Notes under the pieces: model-generated
What the model was told of the DNA's origin: nothing
The model's input: the letters and a program-made list of their open reading frames with translations, nothing else
Databases searched by the model: none
Assembly (NCBI GenBank): GCA_020060235.1
Contig: JAGVAO010000191.1
Span: 1-60,733, forward strand
Reading direction: 5' to 3'
From: Anaerolineales bacterium
GTDB lineage: Bacteria > Chloroflexota > Anaerolineae > Anaerolineales > Villigracilaceae
Length of the DNA stretch: 60,733 nucleotides
Made by a program: the position numbers and the translations under genes
Part shown: piece by piece, positions 32,733 to 42,277 of the stretch
Numbering within the stretch: position 1 is the first letter of the stretch
How the letters are laid out: the number at the start of each line of letters is the position of its first letter

Positions 32733-34130
32733 CTACCTGTGGCGTTCCACCTGACCGTTGCGGAGCAGGTTGTACTGTTGTCCGTCTACGATGACATACA
32801 CACGACCGGCTGATTCGTCATAGTGCCACTCGTGCGGCCCAAAAGGACGGGATGCCTCTATGTATGTTGCGCTTATGGGTTCCCAATCCCAGTTTGTGAT
32901 TTCACCCCTGGTTCTGTAGACAAAGATGGCCGTATCCGGTAAAAGGCCGAGTGTGTTCGGGGTTACCCGTTCGCGTTCTGCGGGAGGTCGCCCGGAAGAG
33001 CTGGGTGAATGACAGCCAAGCACCCACCAGGTTGGAAGACTGCCGGCTCCCAGCATGCCGGGCGGCGAACTGGGTTGGTTATCGATATAACCGCCCAGCG
33101 AGTTGTATATCCTGCGAATTCCTCCATCTGGTTCGGTGATAGTCCTGACAGGGTGAGACCAATGGATGGGGTGTCCTCGCGGCGCGCGGCCCGGCGGGTA
33201 GACCCCTCTGCTTAAATAGCGGGCTGACCAAAGGGCGCGCAGGCTCGCGCGGCTTGCCGGTTGGGTGGGGGTGAGCGTGCCGGCCTCAAGTTCTTGAATC
33301 AAGGCATCGAGGTTTGCGACCAGCCTTTCCAGAGCATTGCGCCGGTCTACCACCAGTGAATTTGCGGGGTCTGCCAGTTCTTCGTCACCCTGAAGCAGGA
33401 ATTCATCCTCAAAATCCCAGGTGCGGCCTTCTTCGATACCCCTCTGAATGTCTGCAATCACTTCGCAGGCCAGCGCGATATACTGGCGGCGCAACGCGGC
33501 ACTGGCCACTGCCTGCTCGGGCCCATTGGCATAGCGCAGGATGGCGGGCATGCCTGCGCCGGGAGCGCTGTGCTGGACAACATGGGCAAGTTCGTGCGCC
33601 AATAGGGAGCGGGAGGTTTGTGAACCGGGCGAATATTGTCCGTGGGCAAAGCCGATGTCATTTCCTACAGTAAAGGCGCGCGCGTTTAGAGCTTTTGCTG
33701 ATTCCGCTGTTGCGGAGTCGGTGTGCAGCCGCACCGAGCCAAAGTCGACGCCGAAACGCGTCTCCATGAAATCCCGTGTCGGTGGGTCCATCGGATGGCC
33801 GGAAGTCCCCTCAGCGGCAGGCGTGGCGCGAAGGCGCGGCGGTTTATGCGGGTCAGATGTGCGCATAACCTGCCGGGCCATCTGGTCTGCCTGCTGCTCC
33901 CAGGGGTCTCCAGGCTGGCTGATTGTTGGCCCTGGCTGCGCTATCAGGCTAGCTCTGGCGAATATTGAGATACGGCTAAAATCATACTCCGGGGAGTGTG
34001 TTGAAATCGCTGGGCCGGGGCTTGTTTTCTCGAAATTGACCTGGGGGAGTTGTAATGTGGCGCTTGTGCTTGAGGATGCGCCAGCGTTAGGTCTTGGGCG
34101 TGTTGCCAGTTCACGGGTAAAAGAAGGCAT
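32733..34130 (-). CDS. DUF4157 (eCIS-core) domain protein
   Basis: 465 aa from ATG 34130, with AAGGAG eight bases upstream; an upstream ATG at 34184 has no comparable RBS. A disordered, Pro/Ser/Thr-rich N-terminus (to about 95) is followed by the DUF4157 domain at about 115-190: TRFGVDFGSVRLHTDSATA, then LLAHELAHVVQHS with the HExxH-like metal motif. The C-terminal 270 aa are not recognised; blocks include RGHPIHWSHPVRTI and WVLGCHSPSS. DUF4157 proteins are often effectors or accessories of extracellular contractile injection systems, but none of those structural genes is nearby. Confidence 0.8.
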   Translation of the reverse strand: MPSFTRELATRPRPNAGASSSTSATLQLPQVNFEKTSPGPAISTHSPEYDFSRISIFARASLIAQPGPTISQPGDPWEQQADQMARQVMRTSDPHKPPRLRATPAAEGTSGHPMDPPTRDFMETRFGVDFGSVRLHTDSATAESAKALNARAFTVGNDIGFAHGQYSPGSQTSRSLLAHELAHVVQHSAPGAGMPAILRYANGPEQAVASAALRRQYIALACEVIADIQRGIEEGRTWDFEDEFLLQGDEELADPANSLVVDRRNALERLVANLDALIQELEAGTLTPTQPASRASLRALWSARYLSRGVYPPGRAPRGHPIHWSHPVRTITEPDGGIRRIYNSLGGYIDNQPSSPPGMLGAGSLPTWWVLGCHSPSSSGRPPAERERVTPNTLGLLPDTAIFVYRTRGEITNWDWEPISATYIEASRPFGPHEWHYDESAGRVYVIVDGQQYNLLRNGQVERHR

Positions 34131-34263
34131 ACTCAAAACTCCTTGTGTACCAATGCAGGTTGCTATTTTAAGTATAGCACCCATGTCCAGTACTGACCTT
34201 TTGTAGTGCCGTGCTGGCTATATTCTATCGATAGAGATAACTGTTCACCAGCAGCACTATTGT

Positions 34264-34331
34264 TGAACCGCCAAGAACGCAAAGGCCGCGAAGAACGCCA
34301 AGTTTTTTGGTTTTCTTCGCGGCCTTCGCGG
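34264..34331. repeat. CGCAAAG-family palindromic repeat
   Basis: AACCGCCAAGAACGCAAAGG with CCGCGAAGAACG faces TTCTTCGCGGCCTTCGCGGTT around a TTTTTTGG centre. It lies downstream of gltD (stop at 34349), where it could also act as a transcript end. Confidence 0.85.
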
Positions 34332-34348
34332 TTAATTTCCTCTATATC

Positions 34349-35857
34349 TTACGGCAAGACCGTACTCCCCATCAAATACCGGTCACACTCCCTTGCGGCG
34401 CCGCGGCCTTCGTTAATTGCCCAGACGACCAGGCTTTGACCGCGGCGCATGTCACCGGCGGCGAAGACGCCCGGCAGGTTGGTGGCAAATTTGCCGTGTT
34501 CGGCTTTGGCGTTGCCGCGCTCGTCCTGCTCGACATTCAATTTGCCCAGGATAGTCTCCTCCGGGCCGAGAAAGCCCATCGCCAGCAAGACCAGTTGGGC
34601 CGGGTAAACCTTTTCCGTGCCGGGAACGTCGCGCGGGATGAAGCGTCCGTTCTCGTTGACCCACTCCACGTTGACGGTGTGGACTTCTTTCAAATTGCCG
34701 TCTTCATCGCCGACAAAGCGTTTGGCGGTGATGGTGTACTGGCGCGGGTCGTCGCCGTACAGGGCTTTATATTCTTCCTGTCCGTAATCGAGTTTGTAGA
34801 CCTTGGGCCATTCAGGCCAGGGATTGTCGGCGGCGCGCTCGTCGGGCGGGCGGGATAGGATTTCGAGCTGGACAAGGCTTTTGCAGCCGTGCCGCAGGGA
34901 GGTGCCGACACAGTCGGTACCGGTGTCGCCGCCGCCGATGACGAGCACATCCTTGCCCTCGGCGCTGATGAATTCGCCGTAGCCGGAGCGTTTCTCCCAG
35001 CCGACTTTCGGCCCGTTGCCGTTGAGCAGGTGACGGGTGTTGCCCTGCAAAAACTCCATCGCAAAGTGGATGCCTTTCAGGTTGCGGCCTTCGATGGGCA
35101 GGTCACGCGGCTTGGTCGCCCCGCCGCACAGGACAATCGCATCAAACTCGGCGCGCAATTCTTCGGCGGACATGTCTACCCCAATCTCGACGCCGGTAAC
35201 GAAGGTGACGCCCTCGGCGGCCAGGATGTCCACCCGGCGCTGGACGATGCCCTTGTCCAGTTTCATATTCGGGATGCCGTAGGTCAGCAGTCCGCCGATG
35301 CGGTCGGCGCGCTCATAGACGGTGACGAGGTGCCCGGCGCGGTTCAACTGCGCGGCGGCGGCCAATCCTGCCGGGCCGGAGCCGACCACTGCTACTTTTT
35401 TGCCAGTGCGGAAGGGTGGTGGCTCGGGCACAATCCAGCCTTCCTCGAAGCCTTTATCGACAATCGCGCATTCGATGCTCTTGATGCTGACCGGGTCGCC
35501 CATGCGCCCGGCGGTACACGAGCCTTCACACGGCGCGGGGCAGACCCGCCCGGTGAATTCGGGGAAGTTGTTGGTTTTGTGCAGGCGGTCGAGGGCCATG
35601 CGCCAATGCCCGCGATAGACCAGGTCGTTCCATTCGGGAATCAGGTTGTTGACCGGACAGCCCGCCGCCATGCCGCTGATGATTTGCCCGGTGTGGCAGA
35701 ACGGGATGCCGCAATCCATGCAGCGAGCACCCTGGATTTGCAGTTTCTCCTCCAGCACGGGCAGGTGGAACTCGTTCCAGTCTTTGATGCGCTCTTCAGG
35801 AGCGCGGTCGGGGGGAACTTCCCGCTGGTATTCGATGAATCCGGTTGGTTTTGCCAT
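34349..35857 (-). CDS. gltD: glutamate synthase (NADPH) small subunit
   Basis: 502 aa from ATG 35857, with GGAG upstream. An FAD/NADPH oxidoreductase that feeds electrons to GltB. The N-terminal Fe-S cysteines are in [13 protein letters not shown] and [14 protein letters not shown]; the FAD motif is [21 protein letters not shown]; the NADPH motif is [31 protein letters not shown] is near the C-terminus. It is 127 bases downstream of gltB, with an ACACGG repeat between. Confidence 0.96.
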   Translation of the reverse strand: MAKPTGFIEYQREVPPDRAPEERIKDWNEFHLPVLEEKLQIQGARCMDCGIPFCHTGQIISGMAAGCPVNNLIPEWNDLVYRGHWRMALDRLHKTNNFPEFTGRVCPAPCEGSCTAGRMGDPVSIKSIECAIVDKGFEEGWIVPEPPPFRTGKKVAVVGSGPAGLAAAAQLNRAGHLVTVYERADRIGGLLTYGIPNMKLDKGIVQRRVDILAAEGVTFVTGVEIGVDMSAEELRAEFDAIVLCGGATKPRDLPIEGRNLKGIHFAMEFLQGNTRHLLNGNGPKVGWEKRSGYGEFISAEGKDVLVIGGGDTGTDCVGTSLRHGCKSLVQLEILSRPPDERAADNPWPEWPKVYKLDYGQEEYKALYGDDPRQYTITAKRFVGDEDGNLKEVHTVNVEWVNENGRFIPRDVPGTEKVYPAQLVLLAMGFLGPEETILGKLNVEQDERGNAKAEHGKFATNLPGVFAAGDMRRGQSLVVWAINEGRGAARECDRYLMGSTVLP

Positions 35858-35884
35858 CGTATTTCTCCTGGGAGAAAACCCTTT

Positions 35885-35973
35885 GTACACGGATTTTACG
35901 GATTACGCGGACGAACACGGAAAAACATTAAAAAAATCCGCGTGATTCCGTGAAATCCGTCCAATCCGTGTAC
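35885..35973. repeat. ACACGG-family palindromic repeat, gene-free copy
   Basis: GTACACGGATTTTACGGATT on the left pairs with AAATCCGTCCAATCCGTGTAC on the right, around AACATTAAAAAAA. It fills the gltB-gltD gap. Same family as the arms that flank the GxxExxY gene. Confidence 0.9.
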
Positions 35974-35984
35974 TGGTTTTGCTC

Positions 35985-38900
35985 TTAATTGCCGCTCACG
36001 CGGGCAACATCGTTTTTATTCATCTCGAACGCCGCCATCACGGCTTCCTCGCCGCTCAAGCCCTGGGCTTCGACTTCCTTGAAGGCTTGCAGGGCGCGTT
36101 TGTAATCCTTGGGCATGACCTTGGCGAAGCGCGGCGCGAGCGATTTCCACTCTTTCAGCACGCGCGCGGCCAGTTGGCTGCCGGTCAGGGCGGCGTGACG
36201 GTCGATGAGCGCTTGCAGTTCGGCCAGTTCTTCGGGTGTTTCGACTGGCCCAAGTTCGACCATCTCTTTGTTGCACTTCCCGGGAAAGTCGCCGCGCTCG
36301 TCGAAGACATAGGCGACGCCGCCGGACATGCCCGCCGCGAAGTTGCGTCCGGTTTTGCCCAGCACAACCACCCGTCCGCCGGTCATGTACTCGCAGCCGT
36401 GGTCGCCCACGCCCTCGACCACCGCCGTCGCGCCGCTGTTGCGCACCGCGAAACGCTCGCCCGCCATGCCGCGAATGTAGGCTTCACCGCTGGTGGCTCC
36501 GTACAGGGCCACGTTACCGGTGATGATGTTTTCCTCGGCCACAAAGGTCGAACCGTGTGGGGGATAAAGGATGATTTTTCCGCCCGAAAGGCCTTTGCCG
36601 AGGTAATCGTTGGAATCGCCCTCCAACTCGAGCGTGATTCCGCGCGGAACAAACGCCCCGAAGCTTTGTCCCGCTGACCCCTGGAAGTGCAACCGGATGG
36701 TGTCTTCCGTTAACCCCTGTGCGCCGTGGCGGCGCGTGACCTCGCTGCCGAGCATTGTCCCGACGACGCGGTTGGTGTTGCGAATCGGCAGGGTGACGTT
36801 GACGGGTTGTTTCTTTTCCAGCGCCGGGCGGCAGATGTCGAGCAGGATGTGGCGGTCGAGGGTCTTGTCAAGCCCGTGGTCCTGGGCTATCTGGCAGTAG
36901 GTGCGGCCATCCTCGGCCTCGTCGGGGACATAGAGAATTTCGGAGAAATCCAGCCCTTTGGCCTTCCAGTGTTCCACCGCGCGGCGAACTTCCAGGCGGT
37001 CGGAATGCCCAATCATCTCGTTGATGCTGCGGAAGCCGAGCTGAGCCATGATTTCGCGGGCTTCCTGTGCAATGAAGCGCATAAAGTTGACCACATATTG
37101 CGGGTCGCCGTCGAAGTTTTTGCGCAGTTCCGGGTTTTGGGTCGCCACGCCGGTCGGACAGGTGTCAAGATGGCAGACGCGCATCATGACACAGCCGAGC
37201 GTTACCAGCGGCGCGGTTGCGAAACCAAACTCCTCCGCGCCGAGCAGGGCCGCGATGACGACATCCCGCCCGGTTTTGAGCTGGCCGTCGGTTTCGACGG
37301 CGACGCGGTTTCGCAGGTCGTTCAGGACGAGGGTCTGGTGGGTTTCGGCCAGGCCCAACTCCCAGGGCAGGCCGGCGTATTTGATGCTGGAAACAGGCGA
37401 GGCCCCGGTGCCGCCGTCGTGTCCGCTGATGAGGATGACATCGGCGTGGGCTTTGGCGACGCCCGCCGCAACGGTGCCGACGCCCACTTCCGAAACCAGT
37501 TTGACGCTGATGCGGGCTTCGGGATTGGCGTTCTTCAGGTCGTGAATTAGTTCGGCCAGGTCTTCAATCGAGTAGATGTCGTGGTGCGGCGGCGGGGAAA
37601 TCAGCCCCACGCCGGGAGTCGAGTGGCGCACTTTGGCAATCCAGGGGTACACTTTGCGGCCCGGCAGTTGCCCGCCTTCGCCCGGTTTTGCACCCTGGGC
37701 CATCTTGATTTGCAGTTCTTTGGCGTTGACCAGGTATTCGCTGGTCACGCCAAACCGGCCAGAAGCGACCTGCTTGATGGCGCTGTTGCGCGAATCGCCG
37801 CTCTCGTCAGAGACGTAGCGGGCCGGGTCTTCGCCGCCTTCGCCGGTGTTGCTCTTGCCGCCGATGCGGTTCATGGCAACGGCCAGGGCTTCGTGGGCTT
37901 CCTTGCTGATGGAGCCATAACTCATCGCGCCGGTTTTGAAGCGCTTGCAGATTTCATCGACCGATTCGACTTCTTCCAGCGGCACGGGTTCGCGCCCGGG
38001 TTTGAACTCGAAAAGCCCGCGCAGGGTGCCGAGTTTACCCATCTGCTCGTTGATTAACTGGCTGTATTTCTTGAACAGGCCGTAATCGCCGGTTCGGGTC
38101 GATTTTTGCAAGGCGTGGATGGTCTGCGGGCTGAACAGGTGATGCTCGCCCTCGCTGCGCCACTGGTACTCGCCGCTGGTGGGCAGGTTGTGCCCGTTGG
38201 CCGAGCGCTCGGCAAACGCCGATTTGTGTCGCAGGGTGGCCTCCTGGGCGATAATATCCAGGTCGATGCCGCCGATGCGCGACGGAGTCCAGGTGAAGTA
38301 TTTTTCGATGACGCTCTGGTGGATGCCCAGGGCCTCGAAAATCTGCGCCCCGCAGTAACTCTGGATGGTCGAGATGCCCATTTTAGACATCGTTTTGATG
38401 ACGCCCTTGATGGCAGCCTTGACGAAGTTTTTGACGGCTTTTTCGGGGGTGATGTCCACCAGCAGGCCGTCGCTAATCATGTGTTCGATGCTCTCGTAAG
38501 ACAGGTAGGGGTTGATGGCCGTCGCGCCGTATCCAATCAGGGCAGCGAAGTGATGCACCTCGCGCGGTTCGCCGCTTTCAAGAATCAGGCCGACCTGGGT
38601 GCGCGTTCCCTGGCGGACGAGGTGATGGTGCAGCCCGGCCACCGCCAGGAGCGCGGGAATCGGCGCATGTTCGCGGTCGATGCCCCGGTCAGAAAGGATG
38701 AGCAGGTTGACCCCGCGCAGGATGGCTGCGTCTGCAGCCTGGAAGAGTTCCTCCATCGCGTGGTCGAGGCCTTCGCCGCCCGACCCGGCCCGGAAAATAA
38801 TCGGCAGGGTGGCGGTCATGAAGCCGGGAATCTTCGAGTGGCGGATTTGAGCCAGTTCCTCGTTGGTCAGGATGGGATAGTCGAGCCGAATCTGGTGGCA

Positions 38901-40619
38901 GCTCTGCGGGATGGGCTTGAGCAGGTTGGTTTCCGCGCCGACCATGACCTCGGTGGCAACCACAATTTCCTCGCGCAGGGCGTCGATGGGCGGGTTGGTC
39001 ACCTGCGCGAACAACTGTCGGAAGTAGTTGTAAAGCAATTTGGGCTTTTCAGATAGCACCGCCAGCGCGGCGTCGTTGCCCATCGAGCCGACCGGTTCGA
39101 TGCCGTTTTGCGCCATCGGGGTCAGGATGACGCGCAAATCTTCCTCGCTGTACCCGAAAGCCTGCTGGCGCTGGAAGAGGGTCTTGTGCTCGGTCTTGAC
39201 GATATATTCTGCTTTGGCGGGCGGCAGGTCTTCCAGCCGCACCTGGTATTTGTCCAGCCAGTCGCGGTAGGGGAAGGTTCCCGCCACCTGGTGTTTGATT
39301 TCCTCATCGCTGATAATGCGCCCCTGGCGGGTATCCACCAGCAGCATTTTGCCCGGCTCAAGGCGACCCTTGTAGGCCACGTTTTCGGGCGGGATGTCGA
39401 GCACCCCGACCTCGGAGGCCATCACGATTTTGTCGTCGTTGGTGACGTAGTAGCGGGCCGGACGCAGTCCGTTGCGGTCGAGCAAGGCCCCGACCTGGAA
39501 TCCGTCACAGAAACCCATCGCCGCCGGGCCATCCCAGGGTTCCATCAGGTTGGCGTGATATTCGTAAAAGGCGCGTTTCTCATCCGGCATGTCTTCGTGG
39601 TGCGACCAGGGTTCCGGAATCATCATCAACATGGCGTGCGGCAGGGAGCGCCCGGCCATCACCAGGAATTCCAGCACGTTGTCGAACATGGCCGTATCGC
39701 TGCCGTCGGGCTGGATGATGGGCAGCACCTTCTTCATGTCCGCGTCGAAGAGTTCGGACTCGAACATGTTTTCCTGGGCGCGGAACCAGTTGATGTTGCC
39801 GCGCAGGGTGTTGATTTCGCCGTTGTGGATGACATAGCGATAGGGGTGGGCGCGCTCCCAACTGGGGAAGGTGTTGGTGCTGAAACGCGAATGCACAACT
39901 GCAATCGCGCTTTCCATGTCGGGGTCGCTCAGGTCGGGGAAATAATTCTTGACCTGGTCGCAGACCAACATGCCTTTGTAGACCAGGGTTTTGTGGGATA
40001 GGCTGGGGATGTAGAAGGTTTCGCCGCCCGCAAAACGCCCGCCGTAGCGGATTTCGTTCTCGGCTCGCTTGCGGATGACGTACAATTTGCGCTCGAAGGC
40101 CATATCGTCGGTGATGGCCGGGTTGCGCTCGATGAGCAAAAGGCGCATCTTGGGCTCGGAATGGATGGCCGAGTTGCCCAGTTCGAAGTTCTTGGTCGGA
40201 ACCGTGCGCCAGCCGATGACGCGCTGGCCCTCCGATTCGATGATTTTCTCGAAATGCAGGCGGATTGCGCGGCGATGGATGTCATTGCGCGGCAGGTAGA
40301 CCATGCCCACGCCATACTGCCCCGGCGCGGGCAGGTTGAATCCTTTGATGTCGGCAATCTTTTGCAGGAATTTGTGCGGCACCTGAATCATCATCCCTGC
40401 CCCGTCGCCAGTGTTGGCCTCCGCGCCGCGCGCGCCGCGATGGGTCAGGTTGTCCAGGATGGTCAATCCATCGCGGATGATGCCGTGGGATTTGCGTCCC
40501 TTGATGTCGGCGACAAAACCCACGCCGCAGGCATCATGCTCGAACTGCGGGTCGTACAATCCTTGTTTGGGCGGCGATTTGTATTGCCGTCGCTGGCCGT
40601 CTCCTTCTGATGCGTTCAT
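35985..40619 (-). CDS. gltB: glutamate synthase large subunit
   Basis: 1544 aa from ATG 40619, with GAAGGAG upstream. A class II glutamine amidotransferase domain starts at Cys31 in [10 protein letters not shown] after a propeptide that would be removed. The central and FMN domains include [20 protein letters not shown] and [19 protein letters not shown]. The 3Fe-4S cysteines are in [15 protein letters not shown]. The C-terminal beta-helix (GXGXG) domain contains [16 protein letters not shown]. It makes two glutamates from glutamine and 2-oxoglutarate, supplying the donor used by LysJ. Full length. Confidence 0.97.
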   Translation of the reverse strand: MNASEGDGQRRQYKSPPKQGLYDPQFEHDACGVGFVADIKGRKSHGIIRDGLTILDNLTHRGARGAEANTGDGAGMMIQVPHKFLQKIADIKGFNLPAPGQYGVGMVYLPRNDIHRRAIRLHFEKIIESEGQRVIGWRTVPTKNFELGNSAIHSEPKMRLLLIERNPAITDDMAFERKLYVIRKRAENEIRYGGRFAGGETFYIPSLSHKTLVYKGMLVCDQVKNYFPDLSDPDMESAIAVVHSRFSTNTFPSWERAHPYRYVIHNGEINTLRGNINWFRAQENMFESELFDADMKKVLPIIQPDGSDTAMFDNVLEFLVMAGRSLPHAMLMMIPEPWSHHEDMPDEKRAFYEYHANLMEPWDGPAAMGFCDGFQVGALLDRNGLRPARYYVTNDDKIVMASEVGVLDIPPENVAYKGRLEPGKMLLVDTRQGRIISDEEIKHQVAGTFPYRDWLDKYQVRLEDLPPAKAEYIVKTEHKTLFQRQQAFGYSEEDLRVILTPMAQNGIEPVGSMGNDAALAVLSEKPKLLYNYFRQLFAQVTNPPIDALREEIVVATEVMVGAETNLLKPIPQSCHQIRLDYPILTNEELAQIRHSKIPGFMTATLPIIFRAGSGGEGLDHAMEELFQAADAAILRGVNLLILSDRGIDREHAPIPALLAVAGLHHHLVRQGTRTQVGLILESGEPREVHHFAALIGYGATAINPYLSYESIEHMISDGLLVDITPEKAVKNFVKAAIKGVIKTMSKMGISTIQSYCGAQIFEALGIHQSVIEKYFTWTPSRIGGIDLDIIAQEATLRHKSAFAERSANGHNLPTSGEYQWRSEGEHHLFSPQTIHALQKSTRTGDYGLFKKYSQLINEQMGKLGTLRGLFEFKPGREPVPLEEVESVDEICKRFKTGAMSYGSISKEAHEALAVAMNRIGGKSNTGEGGEDPARYVSDESGDSRNSAIKQVASGRFGVTSEYLVNAKELQIKMAQGAKPGEGGQLPGRKVYPWIAKVRHSTPGVGLISPPPHHDIYSIEDLAELIHDLKNANPEARISVKLVSEVGVGTVAAGVAKAHADVILISGHDGGTGASPVSSIKYAGLPWELGLAETHQTLVLNDLRNRVAVETDGQLKTGRDVVIAALLGAEEFGFATAPLVTLGCVMMRVCHLDTCPTGVATQNPELRKNFDGDPQYVVNFMRFIAQEAREIMAQLGFRSINEMIGHSDRLEVRRAVEHWKAKGLDFSEILYVPDEAEDGRTYCQIAQDHGLDKTLDRHILLDICRPALEKKQPVNVTLPIRNTNRVVGTMLGSEVTRRHGAQGLTEDTIRLHFQGSAGQSFGAFVPRGITLELEGDSNDYLGKGLSGGKIILYPPHGSTFVAEENIITGNVALYGATSGEAYIRGMAGERFAVRNSGATAVVEGVGDHGCEYMTGGRVVVLGKTGRNFAAGMSGGVAYVFDERGDFPGKCNKEMVELGPVETPEELAELQALIDRHAALTGSQLAARVLKEWKSLAPRFAKVMPKDYKRALQAFKEVEAQGLSGEEAVMAAFEMNKNDVARVSGN

Positions 40620-40678
40620 GGGTACTTCTCCTTCGGCGAAAAAAGAATAAGAGCGTGAAAATATCGATTTGTAAAATA

Positions 40679-40696
40679 GCCCGGTTTTATCCGGGC
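40679..40696 (-). terminator. small hairpin in the gltB 5' leader
   Basis: On the minus strand GCCCGG pairs with CCGGGC (loop ATAAAA), followed by TATTTTAC. It lies about 60 bases before the gltB ATG, after the promoter and a tiny ORF, so it could be a weak attenuator. Confidence 0.5.
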
Positions 40697-40738
40697 GTTT
40701 GCATTTGCGCAACAGTCTTTAAACGATGTAATCTACAG

Positions 40739-40774
40739 TCAGGTTTTGGTGATAACCAGCGCCCCCACGGTCAT
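40739..40774 (-). CDS. possible 11-aa upstream ORF in the gltB leader
   Basis: ATG 40774 to TGA 40739, reading MTVGALVITKT. GGAATTGGCTGG precedes it and could be a poor RBS. There is no run of Gln or Glu codons, so a classical amino-acid leader role is not supported; it may be chance. Confidence 0.25.
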   Translation of the reverse strand: MTVGALVITKT

Positions 40775-40804
40775 CCAGCCAATTCCAACGGGTAAAATTG
40801 GCCT

Positions 40805-40832
40805 ATTATATCGGGATTTCCGGTCTAAACAA
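40805..40832 (-). promoter_or_regulatory. probable gltB promoter
   Basis: On the minus strand TTGTTT (40832-40827), 16-base spacer, TATAAT (40810-40805). This predicts a 5' leader of about 180 bases, with a GCCAATT/AATTGGC inverted repeat near its start. The 273-base space 40620-40892 otherwise shows nothing. Confidence 0.65.
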
Positions 40833-40892
40833 GCGTTTTATTGCGCCTGGCGCGAGATTTTATGGAAAATTTATGAGTGCTTTAGGGGATAA

Positions 40893-41702
40893 TTACAGGT
40901 TTCGCAGGAAAGCGTCGGGATTATTCAAAAAGTCGCGCATCAGGCGGACGTGTTCAAGGTCGTCGAATCTTGCCCGCTCGATACGCCCCTCGCTAAAGTG
41001 GAAAATCTCCGCGCCGGGGTAGGCCATCAGGATGGGCGAGTGGCTGGCGATGATGAACTGCCCGTTTTGGGTCTCCATCTCTTTGATGGCGGCAATCAGT
41101 GCCAGTTGGCGCAATGGCGAAAGCGGCGCTTCCGGTTCATCGAGAAGGTACAGGCCATCCGGCACGAAGCGGGACTGGAACAGGGTCAGGAAACTTTCGC
41201 CATGAGAATAAGCGTCCAGGCCGCCTCCCCCGTAGCGGCGGCGCATATCCCCCAACTGGCCGCTGGTGCTCATGCGCGCCAGCGCTTTTGCGTATTCGGA
41301 GCGTTCCCGGTATTCGTGTTCGATTTCCCGCAGGTCGGATTCCATTTCGGCGCGTAGTTCGTTTTGGCGTTTGGCATACCCGAAGAAATCCTCGGCGCGC
41401 AGGAAGAAGCCCCTGCGGGTGCGCTTTGTCCAGGCCAGGCGCAGGTATTTTGCCAGTTCACGGGCATGGACGAGGCTGTGGTCGGTTTTGACGCTCTCGC
41501 TGCCGACGGTAATCATCTCGGCTGCGCAGGCCAGGGCCTCGAGCAGGGTCGATTTGCCCGTGCCGTTTTCGCCGACGAAGAACGTCACCGGTGCGGAGAA
41601 ACGCATCTCCTCCAGCCCGCGCAGCAGCGGCAGGTTGAAAGGGTACTGCCCCCGCAGCCGTTGGGGGATTTCTCTTAAATTAATACTGAGCAGGTGGGGC
41701 AT
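40893..41702 (-). CDS. predicted ABC/SMC-type ATPase, unknown role
   Basis: 269 aa. Walker A FFVGENGTGKSTLLEALA at about residue 40; a signature-like SHGESFLTLFQ; Walker B YLLDEPEAPLSPLRQLAL; and the switch His in FIIASHSPILMAYPGAEI. It resembles the stand-alone predicted ATPases related to RecF/OLD proteins (COG3910-like). A central insert (about 105-160) is rich in Arg/Glu and may be a short coiled coil. It directly abuts the 98-aa gene upstream, with no gap. Confidence 0.82.
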   Translation of the reverse strand: MPHLLSINLREIPQRLRGQYPFNLPLLRGLEEMRFSAPVTFFVGENGTGKSTLLEALACAAEMITVGSESVKTDHSLVHARELAKYLRLAWTKRTRRGFFLRAEDFFGYAKRQNELRAEMESDLREIEHEYRERSEYAKALARMSTSGQLGDMRRRYGGGGLDAYSHGESFLTLFQSRFVPDGLYLLDEPEAPLSPLRQLALIAAIKEMETQNGQFIIASHSPILMAYPGAEIFHFSEGRIERARFDDLEHVRLMRDFLNNPDAFLRNL

Positions 41703-41999
41703 TTAGTCTTCCGCGACCCGATGGGACTTTGCGCGGATTGGGTATTTTGTTTGTTGCTTAGGATTGAATAAAGATAACGTACTGAGTGTTTTTTGAACCC
41801 CTGCGGGGAAGCTTACCGGTACAAAATAACTCGCCGGATACAGGTAGTCTTCCCCTTCGTTATCCACAACACGCAAATAGTCGGACTTCTCGGCATCGAC
41901 ATCAGGCAGGACTTCGTAAACCATGCGCGGCGTGAGTACATCCGGGTCGTCCGTTTGGATGCAGATTACAAATTTGGAGGTGTTTTTCTGGGTAGTCAT
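41703..41999 (-). CDS. hypothetical 98-aa protein
   Basis: 98 aa. It begins TTQKNTSKFVICIQTDDPDV and contains LPDVDAEKSDYLRVVDNEGEDYLYPASYFVPV, a pattern seen in small cytoplasmic proteins annotated near toxin-antitoxin pairs. No family is assigned. It stands six bases after the 77-aa gene and immediately before the ATPase gene, so all three are probably one transcript. Composition is more AT-rich than the surrounding operons. Confidence 0.62.
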   Translation of the reverse strand: MTTQKNTSKFVICIQTDDPDVLTPRMVYEVLPDVDAEKSDYLRVVDNEGEDYLYPASYFVPVSFPAGVQKTLSTLSLFNPKQQTKYPIRAKSHRVAED

Positions 42000-42005
42000 A
42001 GCGTT

Positions 42006-42239
42006 TTAATCCAAGAATCGCTTAATTTTCATCATCTTTTTACCAATACCATGCGCTTCGAACCAGTGAATTTCTGCCAGGCGGATTTTGCCGTTATGCA
42101 GGGATATATTTGCAATGCCTTTCAGTTTTCTCCAGCGACCATCTCCATATCTTTCGCGTAGCAGGGATAAAATACGAATGCCGTTACCTTCTGCAATGGT
42201 TTCTACCTGGCTGATTGCGCTCACAATCTCGAATCGCAT
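42006..42239 (-). CDS. hypothetical 77-aa basic protein, possibly RelE/HigB-like
   Basis: 77 aa, basic. Blocks IAEGNGIRILSLLRERYGDG, RWRKLKGIANISLHNGKI, and AEIHWFEAHGIGKKMMKIKR recall the length, charge and GxxxWRKLKG start of RelE-like toxins, although the IHWFEAHGIG block is its own. First gene of the three-gene set with a 98-aa protein and an ATPase. A toxin role is a guess. Confidence 0.6.
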   Translation of the reverse strand: MRFEIVSAISQVETIAEGNGIRILSLLRERYGDGRWRKLKGIANISLHNGKIRLAEIHWFEAHGIGKKMMKIKRFLD

Positions 42240-42277
42240 GATTCAATTATATGCCTAAAAATACTCTTTTGTATTCC

